Made by a program: the position numbers and the translations under genes. From Paracoccaceae bacterium (GTDB lineage: Bacteria; Pseudomonadota; Alphaproteobacteria; Rhodobacterales; Rhodobacteraceae), in NCBI GenBank assembly GCA_033344815.1, contig JAWPMR010000001.1, forward strand, positions 2,032,136 through 2,096,135: DNA of 64,000 nucleotides. The letters run 5' to 3'. Below the pieces are notes generated by a model. The model was given only the letters and a program-made list of their open reading frames with translations. It did no database searches and had not been told where the DNA came from. Of this stretch, positions 39,070 to 45,816 are shown one piece after another (the first letter of the stretch is position 1; each line of letters begins with the position of its first letter).

Positions 39070-40296
39070 ATGGACCTAGAGGGATGCCCCGAAAAGCAAA
39101 TAATGCAAGCATCACATCGGGTATGTTCCGTAGAAGAGACACTGGCACGCATCCTGCCCATGAAGCATGAGTTTGGCATCACACGCATCGCCAATGTAAC
39201 CGGTCTGGATCGAGTCAATATTCCCGTCGCGATCGCAATCCGACCCAATGCGCGATCTATTGCAATCTCGCAAGGCAAGGGGCGAACCTATGCTCACGCC
39301 AAAACATCCGCCCTTATGGAGGCCATCGAGATCTGGCACGCTGAGCATTTCGAAGGCGAGGTTTACTACGCCAGCGCCGCAGATCTTTCGCGAACACATC
39401 AAATGATCGATCTATCCCGACTGCCGCGAACGCCGGGACCAGATTTGCCCATGACGATGCGAATGCATTGGGTCAAAGCTCTGGATCTGATGAGCGAAAC
39501 GGAAAAACTGGTGCCCCTGGAGATGGTCCACGCAGATTACACACACCCGGTTTCGGGCGATTGCGGATTCTTCCCGGCAAGCACAAACGGTTTGGCCTCG
39601 GGCAACCATTTCCTCGAAGCGACCTGCCATGCGATTTGCGAGGTGATTGAACGGGACGCCTTGTCCGTGTGGTATCACTTGCCCGTCGATGCACGGCGCG
39701 CAACCCGGCTTGATCCGGGATCGCTCACCGCTGCAGGGCATGTCGCGACCCTTGAAAAATACTCAAACGCCGGACTGACCTGTGCAATGTGGGATGTCAC
39801 AAGTGATGTTGGTGTGCCAACTGTACTCTGCCTGATTTATGAAAACGACACCGCGGCGGGGCATATTGGCCTTGGTTCAGGCACGCATCCGGATCCGGAA
39901 ACGGCATTGCACCGTGCCATGAACGAAGCCGCACAAACCCGGTTGAATTATATCACCGGGGCACGGGAGGACTTGTTTCACGACGAATACAGTCTGCAAG
40001 GACGTCAGCACAAAAACGATTCCTTTGCCGACTTGCTGATCGAGCATCCACAGATGCGCAAAATCAGTGCAATGACCGGAGTCGTCAATAGAACCCTGCA
40101 GGCCGATCTTGAGTGGCTTAAGGCAAAACTCGGCGCGGCGGGCATTGAAGAAATTACCGTTGTCGACCTGACGCGCAGGGAATTCGGGATCCCGGTGGTG
40201 CGGGTGGTCATTCCGGGTCTGGAAGCGCCCCACGACGATGCCACGTACATTTTGGGTGACAGGGCAAAGAGCGCAAGGGGTCGGATCACGATATGA
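39070..40296 (+). CDS. YcaO-domain ATP-dependent cyclodehydratase/thioamide synthetase
   Basis: 408 residues. YcaO enzymes phosphorylate a backbone amide oxygen; with TfuA partners they install thioamides. ATP/Mg residues are in place: ALMEAIE (Glu84, Glu87), EATCHAICEVIERDA (Glu191, Glu194, Arg195) and HRAMNEAAQTR (Glu286, Arg291). The C-terminus (RGRITI) lacks the proline-rich PxPxP tail of azoline-forming cyclodehydratases, and no E1-like or RRE domain is fused, consistent with the TfuA-associated class. GTG 39067 precedes the chosen ATG. Overlaps tfuA by 4 bases; a LysR regulator is divergent. Confidence 0.93.
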   Translation: MDLEGCPEKQIMQASHRVCSVEETLARILPMKHEFGITRIANVTGLDRVNIPVAIAIRPNARSIAISQGKGRTYAHAKTSALMEAIEIWHAEHFEGEVYYASAADLSRTHQMIDLSRLPRTPGPDLPMTMRMHWVKALDLMSETEKLVPLEMVHADYTHPVSGDCGFFPASTNGLASGNHFLEATCHAICEVIERDALSVWYHLPVDARRATRLDPGSLTAAGHVATLEKYSNAGLTCAMWDVTSDVGVPTVLCLIYENDTAAGHIGLGSGTHPDPETALHRAMNEAAQTRLNYITGAREDLFHDEYSLQGRQHKNDSFADLLIEHPQMRKISAMTGVVNRTLQADLEWLKAKLGAAGIEEITVVDLTRREFGIPVVRVVIPGLEAPHDDATYILGDRAKSARGRITI

Positions 40297-41084
40297 TAAT
40301 CGTCCTCGCGGGCCCGTCCATTGCAACGCTCAAACCGCCCTGCATGGGTAAGATCGAGATACGCCCCCCCGCTCAACAAGGGGATATCTATCTGGCCGCT
40401 TTGGAAAAACCGGATGCGATTGGTGTTATTGACGGGTATTTCGAAGGTGTTCCTGCGTTGTGGCACAAGGAAATCTTATGGGCCATGGCGCAAGGCATTC
40501 CCGTCATGGGCGCTTCCAGTATGGGGGCGCTTCGGGCGGCAGAGCTGGAAGCCTTTGGCATGATCGGTGTCGGCGCGATCTTCGAAGACTACCGTGACGA
40601 AAAGCTGGAGGATGACGATGAAGTTGCGCTTTTGCACGGCCCGCAGGAAGTTGGATACCCCGCGCTAAGTCTTGCAATGGTAAACGTGCGTGCGACGCTC
40701 AAGGCTGCGCGCGAGGCCAAAAGCATAACGCATTCTCAAACAGAACAGATTCTGAAGTTGGCGAAATCAGAGTTCTACAAAACCCGGACCTGGGACAGCG
40801 TCTTTGGCGCAGTAGACTCCAGTATTCTGTCAGAGCGAGAGGCTCATGATCTGCGCAACTGGATCAAAACCCACGGCATTGACCAAAAGAAGTTAGACGC
40901 GATGGCGCTTATTGATCGACTTGAGAACGGTCAGTTCGAACTCCCCCAGCCAAATTATCATTTTGAGGAAACCGATCTTTGGCTCAATGCCACAAAGGTC
41001 TGGCGCCAACGAGAGAGATCCAAACCCAACATTGAGGAAGACGGGTATCGGCTGCTTGGGTCCATAACCGCATTGGACGAATAG
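40293..41084 (+). CDS. tfuA: TfuA-like protein, YcaO partner
   Basis: 263 residues. TfuA proteins, named after the trifolitoxin cluster, work with YcaO in thioamidation and have been implicated in sulfide delivery. The family core is evident: AGPSI at the N-terminus, PPAQQGDIYLA, IGVIDGYFEGVPALWHKEILWAMAQGI, MGASSMGALRAAEL and the acidic DDDEVALLHGP. Coupled to ycaO through an ATGA overlap. The remaining C-terminal ~120 residues are helical and less conserved. Confidence 0.92.
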   Translation: MIIVLAGPSIATLKPPCMGKIEIRPPAQQGDIYLAALEKPDAIGVIDGYFEGVPALWHKEILWAMAQGIPVMGASSMGALRAAELEAFGMIGVGAIFEDYRDEKLEDDDEVALLHGPQEVGYPALSLAMVNVRATLKAAREAKSITHSQTEQILKLAKSEFYKTRTWDSVFGAVDSSILSEREAHDLRNWIKTHGIDQKKLDAMALIDRLENGQFELPQPNYHFEETDLWLNATKVWRQRERSKPNIEEDGYRLLGSITALDE

Positions 41085-41144
41085 ACGGAAGCTCTTTTTT
41101 GCGTTAGCCATGGGGGAGCAACGGCAACTGGAGAACACCGTATC

Positions 41145-42401
41145 ATGGCCGGAACGCGGTTCAAATTGTTCCCCCAACCCCGATTTTTGGACGATTATCG
41201 AGAGCCTGAGATTGTTGAGGTTTCTTCACCCGCCGGCAGCCTTGCGCCGGGTCCTTCTGATGATCGTATGTACACTATTTTTCCCATTGGGAAAGAAGAT
41301 CCCTACGGCATTGCGCCTGATGGTTCCGCAGTCCTCGCACCACCATGGCAAGGCGCAATAGAACCAATGGCAATGCCGGATGCGGAAGGTCACTTTGACT
41401 ATCTGGAACCTGGCACGCCTCAGTTTGAAACAGCGCATCTGTTTGGTACCGTGCGCTTTGTGATGGACATCTGGGAGGATTATTTTGATCGCCCGATCCC
41501 GTGGCAAAGCGACAAGACACATGATCGCCTTGAGCTCACCATTCTGCACTCGCTGGAGAACGCCTATTCCGGGTATGGTTTCATTGAAATGGGTGTGGAT
41601 CTCTCGACGGGCATTCTGAAACCTTTCAGTTTGAACTTCGATGTAATCGCACATGAACTAGGTCACGCGATCATCTATTCCGAGATCGGCGTGCCAGATC
41701 CGAACAATGTCACAGGCGAATACTTCGGGTTCCACGAAAGTGCCGCCGATCTTGTCGCGTTGTTATCCTCACTGCATTTCAATTCCCTGGTGGACCTGCT
41801 GCTGGAGAATACCAGCGGCAATCTTTACATGCTGAACGCCGTGAACCGGATGGCGGAACTTTCAGAAAACAAGCAGATCAGGATCGCGGCAAATGACAAA
41901 CGGCTGAGCGAATTTGCCCAGGGCTGGGTCAAGGAACACCACCTTTCGCAACCTTTGACCGGGGCATTCTTTGATATTCTAGTCGATCTTTTTCACGAAA
42001 TGCTGCTGGATTACGATGCCATTTCACCCGAAATGGAGGATCTGTCAGATCAGCTTCTGGCGACATCGCAATATGCCCCAGTAATGCAGGACCTGTTTGA
42101 CGAAGCCTACGCCGCCAATCCGGATAAGTTCAAAATGGCGCTGCTGGATGCGCGTGATATTCTGGGTACATATTTGGCTGATACCTGGCAAAGACTGAGC
42201 CGACAGGACCTGAATTTCGTTGATGTCGCTGATGTTTTTCTCGACGTTGACCGCGCGCATACCGGCGGGCGGTTTGAACGCCTCATAGAAGGAAATTTTA
42301 AACTGCGCGATATTGGCTATGTCGAAGTTGGCCCGCAACTGGAACCTTTAGGCAAGGATAGTCACGCAAATTCGGTACGTACGATTGTTCCATTGGACTG
42401 A
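41145..42401 (+). CDS. M4-like (gluzincin) zinc metallopeptidase, cytoplasmic
   Basis: 418 residues without signal peptide or propeptide. Zinc site HELGH at residues 170-174 in FDVIAHELGHAIIY, third ligand probably Glu198 in GFHESAADLVALL, matching the HExxH...ExxxD layout of thermolysin-like enzymes with a slightly longer spacing. N-terminal 100 residues are Pro/Asp-rich and unassigned. It lies 60 bases after tfuA and 75 before the repeat-tailed protein gene, so a role in trimming or handling the modified product is plausible but inferred. GGAG lies about 12 bases before the ATG. Confidence 0.8.
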   Translation: MAGTRFKLFPQPRFLDDYREPEIVEVSSPAGSLAPGPSDDRMYTIFPIGKEDPYGIAPDGSAVLAPPWQGAIEPMAMPDAEGHFDYLEPGTPQFETAHLFGTVRFVMDIWEDYFDRPIPWQSDKTHDRLELTILHSLENAYSGYGFIEMGVDLSTGILKPFSLNFDVIAHELGHAIIYSEIGVPDPNNVTGEYFGFHESAADLVALLSSLHFNSLVDLLLENTSGNLYMLNAVNRMAELSENKQIRIAANDKRLSEFAQGWVKEHHLSQPLTGAFFDILVDLFHEMLLDYDAISPEMEDLSDQLLATSQYAPVMQDLFDEAYAANPDKFKMALLDARDILGTYLADTWQRLSRQDLNFVDVADVFLDVDRAHTGGRFERLIEGNFKLRDIGYVEVGPQLEPLGKDSHANSVRTIVPLD

Positions 42402-42441
42402 AAAACGAGAATACGCTAAGTATTGAATAGAACCGGCTAAA

Positions 42442-42462
42442 CGGGAGTAATTTTCGCTCCTG
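42442..42462 (+). promoter_or_regulatory. Small hairpin before the repeat-protein ribosome site
   Basis: CGGGAG and CTCCTG form a six-pair stem (one G-U) around a 9-base loop, directly upstream of AAAGGA (42463-42468). Could be an attenuator or processing site raising expression of the last gene relative to the enzymes. Stem is short, so chance is possible. Confidence 0.3.
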
Positions 42463-42476
42463 AAAGGAAAAAAGTT

Positions 42477-42965
42477 ATGTCAGAATCAATCTTTGCATCT
42501 TCATCCATTGTCTTGTTCGGCCGCGAGGTTGATGATCTGGCGGTGATCAAAAAAGCCGCGGCCACGGCGACAACTTTCAGCAAGGACAAGAACCAGTTCG
42601 CTCGAATTTATGGATTTACATATGACGGGACGTACTATGAGATTCCCACGCCTGTATTGTTCATGACGAGCAGCAAGGGGGTCAAGGCGTCGACTGTCGA
42701 TGTACCCGGGCCGAACCCGAAGGAAAAGAAGTTCTTCGAAAGCCTGCTGGCATGGACCGTAAGCCAAAAGGATGAGACCGTGCGTCTCGATGTAGACCAG
42801 GGCAAATTTGAAGACGTCTTGCTCGCAGTTGGGATCGATGGGATGGGCACAGGTGTTGGTGCAAACCGTGTATCGGGCGCCAAAGTTTCGGGCGCCAAGG
42901 TCTCCGGGGCCAAGGTTTCTGGTGCAAAAGTATCCGGAGCTCGGATTTCAGGCGCGCGCGATTAG
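42477..42965 (+). CDS. Repeat-tailed protein, candidate YcaO/TfuA substrate
   Basis: 162 residues with a strong ribosome site (AAAGGA, 8 bases before ATG). I recognise no family. Residues 1-128 form a soluble, lysine/aspartate-rich domain (SSIVLFGREVDDLAVIKKAA, FARIYGFTYDGTYYEIPTPVLF, FFESLLAWTVSQKDETVRLDV). A Gly-rich hinge (GIDGMGTGVGAN) leads into six tandem pentapeptides of pattern [VI]SGA[KR] and a final Asp. No Cys is present. Fourth gene after ycaO-tfuA-peptidase on the same strand. The leader-plus-repeat layout suits a modified precursor; alternatively the tail could be a short pentapeptide-repeat-like beta structure or a nucleic-acid-binding basic tail. Confidence 0.85.
   Translation: MSESIFASSSIVLFGREVDDLAVIKKAAATATTFSKDKNQFARIYGFTYDGTYYEIPTPVLFMTSSKGVKASTVDVPGPNPKEKKFFESLLAWTVSQKDETVRLDVDQGKFEDVLLAVGIDGMGTGVGANRVSGAKVSGAKVSGAKVSGAKVSGARISGARD
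42870..42959 (+). repeat. Six tandem 15-base units encoding [VI]SGA[KR]
   Basis: Six in-frame 15-base units at the 3' end of the repeat-protein gene. The units differ almost only at synonymous sites: Ser is TCG, TCC, TCT or TCA; Gly is GGC, GGG, GGT or GGA; Ala is GCC, GCA, GCT or GCG. The peptide is kept while the DNA has diverged, which points to selection on the amino-acid repeat rather than recent slippage. Confidence 0.95.
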
Positions 42966-42984
42966 AAAAGGCTAGCGTCGCGCC

Positions 42985-44775
42985 TCAAAGCCCTGCGCGT
43001 TTCATGCCATCATAAAAGTGCTGAGTATCCTCTGCGAACTTGTCCGGCTGTACCGACGCCCAGCGTTCAACAGAGAAATTGGGATGCGCTTTGCGCACCA
43101 AATCTGCCTGCGCCCGAGCTTCATCGAGACGATCCAGATAGGCATAGCTCGCCGCGAGGATACGACGACCTTCGGTGGGATTCTGCATTGTTTGAATTGC
43201 GTTTATTGCGTCTTCATATTGCTCGAGCGCGAAATAAGCGCCACCCAGATGCCAGATGTATTGGTCGGGGTAAAACGGGTTTAGGCGCATGGCTTTTTGA
43301 AGCATTTCGACAGCTTCTTCGGAACGTCCCATGTGCACCAATGCATCTGCCATGTCTGACATGACATCGGCGTCGTTTGGATTTAGCTTCAAAGCCCGCT
43401 CATAAGAGTTAATCGCCGGATCGTGCTCTTTGCGGTAAAGATGCGCAAAACCAAGTTCGCCAAAACCACGCGCGTCGGCCTCGTCCAGATCAATCGCCTG
43501 GCGTGCAAAAATCAATGCATCATCCAATGCAGCTTCTGGGTTGTCAGCCCAATCATAGCGCCAGTCCAGGTTGAAAGTACGGGATTTTGCCGCATAGGCA
43601 CGTGAATACCGTGAATCACTGGTAATGGCGTTCTCGTACAGCCCACGTGCCTGACGTACTTCCGGTTGCGTATATTTGTGCACGTGTCGATGACCTTTGA
43701 GTACAAACCCGTAGGCCATCAGATTGGCTGGCGGCAACAAGCGCATACGATCCCGTTCAGTCGCTTCAATCCGCGCGGCTGTCGCGCTGACAATGATCTG
43801 CGTGATCTCATCCTGCAGATCAAAGATATCTTCGACGTTACGGTTGTATTGTTCACCCCAAATGGTTCGGTCTTGCAAGGCGTCCAGGAGTTGTAGAGTG
43901 ATACGGATCCGGGAGCCGGCCTTGCGCACCGTCCCGTCGACCGCATAACGGACACCCAACTCCCGCGCGGCCTGTGCCGGCGATTTAGTACGGTCCATAT
44001 ACATATTCGCGGATCCGCGCGCGATCACGAAAAATTCCTGAAACCGTGACAGATTGGTGGTGACGTCTTCTGTCAAGCCTTCTGCAAACCACTGATCATC
44101 CGTGTTGCTCCCCTGAAATCCAAAAGGCAGAACGACGATGGACTGGTTCGCGATGGGGCGTTCTTTGAACTCAGCAGAGTTTTCGAGGTTGCGGCGCAGT
44201 CCTGGCGTCATGGCCGCGGTCGTCGGGTTTTCATGCACTTGAAAGACATCGATTGTTCGGCCGATGTTCTTGAAATCCTGACCGCCAAGATATTCGTAAC
44301 CATAGCCTAGCTTGTTGCTGACATGATCATAGGCGGCGCCTGAAATACACACTTGCCCAGGTGAGGCAAAAGCTTCAATCCGAGCCGCAATGTTGATGCT
44401 TTCACCGGTAATTTCATCGCCACTGACAAGTATTTCACCAAGATTGATGCCAAACCGGAACCAGATCTGCTCTTCTTCCGACAAACCTTCGTTTTCAACC
44501 GCCAGCGTTTTTTGCATTTCTACTGCAAAAGTAACTGCGTCGACGGCGCTTTCGAACACCATAAAAGCATTGTCACCTGCTGACCCCTTGAAATCACCGG
44601 AATACGCGCGAATGGATTCACGGAATTTTTCCAGTCGGTTAGCAACTGAGATGGTTGTACCGACCTCATCCACGCTCATCATGCTGCTAAAATTTGCCAC
44701 GTCGGCAAAAACGATCGCCACAAGGCGTCGCCTGAGATTTCTGCGCAATCCAGATGTATTCTCTGTGCTACTCAC
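42985..44775 (-). CDS. Class III adenylate/guanylate cyclase with TolB-like and TPR domains
   Basis: 596 residues starting at GTG 44775. Cyclase domain (about 15-185): metal Asp25 in FADVANFS, Asp68 in GSAGDNAF, and Asn128/Arg132 in ESINIAARIEAF, so catalysis is plausible. A TolB N-terminal-like domain follows (about 212-335, QSIVVLPFGFQGSNTDDQWFAEGLTEDV) and then TPR repeats (about 400-560, YERALKLNPNDADVMSDMADALVHMGR). No transmembrane segment. This architecture is frequent in alphaproteobacteria. Its start overlaps the GNAT gene by 8 bases, and it converges on the repeat-protein gene with 19 bases between. Confidence 0.9.
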   Translation of the reverse strand: MSSTENTSGLRRNLRRRLVAIVFADVANFSSMMSVDEVGTTISVANRLEKFRESIRAYSGDFKGSAGDNAFMVFESAVDAVTFAVEMQKTLAVENEGLSEEEQIWFRFGINLGEILVSGDEITGESINIAARIEAFASPGQVCISGAAYDHVSNKLGYGYEYLGGQDFKNIGRTIDVFQVHENPTTAAMTPGLRRNLENSAEFKERPIANQSIVVLPFGFQGSNTDDQWFAEGLTEDVTTNLSRFQEFFVIARGSANMYMDRTKSPAQAARELGVRYAVDGTVRKAGSRIRITLQLLDALQDRTIWGEQYNRNVEDIFDLQDEITQIIVSATAARIEATERDRMRLLPPANLMAYGFVLKGHRHVHKYTQPEVRQARGLYENAITSDSRYSRAYAAKSRTFNLDWRYDWADNPEAALDDALIFARQAIDLDEADARGFGELGFAHLYRKEHDPAINSYERALKLNPNDADVMSDMADALVHMGRSEEAVEMLQKAMRLNPFYPDQYIWHLGGAYFALEQYEDAINAIQTMQNPTEGRRILAASYAYLDRLDEARAQADLVRKAHPNFSVERWASVQPDKFAEDTQHFYDGMKRAGL

Positions 44776-45388
44776 GGCCCTCTTTCCAACAGGTCGGTGT
44801 AAATGAAAGGTCGCAGGATTGCATCACCGTTTCAATGACCTGCTCTCTTTTGGCTAACCATTCCGAACCCAAAATACCAGCAATTACGATATCTTTTCTT
44901 TCGCCTTCAACGAACCACCCTTCACGGAACTTCCCCTCATCAATAAATCCAAGCTTATTGATTGCCCGTTTCGTTGCAGCATTGTCATCACGATAAAAGG
45001 TTGTAACCCGGTGCAATCGCAGGCGCTTGAATGCAAGATCCAAAACGCACACCGCCATTGCCGATGCCAGTCCCTTCTTCCTGAAAGGCTTGGCAACGAA
45101 GAAGGGCAGCACCCCATCTCCTTGGATGTAGTTTACAGATTCCAGCCCCGCGATACCAAGAGGTTCACCGTTTTCAGTTTCGGCAATGAACCAAAACCCG
45201 CAGGGAGATTTTTGATATTCGATGGATTTGCTCCAACTTTCACGAAGCGCGTCCTCACTTGTTGGAACGGGAAGCGACCTATCAAAAAGGGCGACGTCCT
45301 GAAAATCCCAGAACCAGTTTGAAATATTTGCAATGTCGGCAAGCGCCAAGGGACGCCAGGTGATGTCTCCAGTGGTTTCTATTGACAT
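44768..45388 (-). CDS. GNAT family N-acetyltransferase
   Basis: 206 residues from ATG 45388 (MSIETTGDITWRPLAL), supported by AGGAA upstream; a longer open frame to 45538 adds a non-conserved basic tail. Core motifs: WFIAETENGEPLGIAGLE, FFVAKPFRKKGLASAMAVCVLDLAF and NAATKRAINKLGFIDEGKFREGW. Coupled to the cyclase gene. Target unknown; RimJ/RimL-like. Confidence 0.87.
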   Translation of the reverse strand: MSIETTGDITWRPLALADIANISNWFWDFQDVALFDRSLPVPTSEDALRESWSKSIEYQKSPCGFWFIAETENGEPLGIAGLESVNYIQGDGVLPFFVAKPFRKKGLASAMAVCVLDLAFKRLRLHRVTTFYRDDNAATKRAINKLGFIDEGKFREGWFVEGERKDIVIAGILGSEWLAKREQVIETVMQSCDLSFTPTCWKEGRE

Positions 45389-45816
45389 AGAGTTATTCCT
45401 ATCAAACTTTTTAAAAATTGATCGACGCCGACCGCGCGTTTCAGCTCCGTGACAGCGTTTCGCAAAAGAAACTACGTCGAGAATGTTAATAACCCAAAGT
45501 ATGACCGCCCTTACCCGCTTTGCAACATTTTTAAGCACTCAGTTCAGCATTCCACTGTCCAGGATCGCAGGAAAAAACTGACAAGGCTCCAATTTCAAAA
45601 AGTCTTTTTATGGCGTAGACGTCTGAAACCGGGCTGGAAAAGGTTCAATCCATTCTCAAAAGACCTCAAACGCCAAACCCGTAAAATGCACGTTTTGATG
45701 GACAGAGAAAATCTGCGCGCGGCTGACCCAAAACACCAAAACAATTCCATTTTTATCTGATAACGGAGCATTAAGCGCTCACATATAGTAGTTTTTCAGG
45801 TTTCTTGAGAGTTCCA
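45389..45816. other. Intergenic region upstream of GNAT and the GGDEF-EAL gene
   Basis: A 428-base divergent region. A plus-strand open frame of 103 codons at 45449-45760 has no ribosome site, many basic residues and no recognisable domain, so I do not call it. AT-rich stretches near 45400-45420 and 45745-45800 probably hold the two divergent promoters. Confidence 0.55.

Noticed and set aside
41110-41361. 83-codon frame after tfuA as a precursor peptide
   Set aside because: It overlaps the metallopeptidase start in another frame and its composition is that of a shadow frame.
42870-42959. Tandem repeat as a CRISPR or slippage microsatellite
   Set aside because: No spacers, in frame within a gene, and units vary at synonymous positions only.
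45449-45760. 103-codon plus-strand frame upstream of the GGDEF-EAL gene
   Set aside because: Very basic product, no ribosome site, located in the probable promoter region of two divergent genes.
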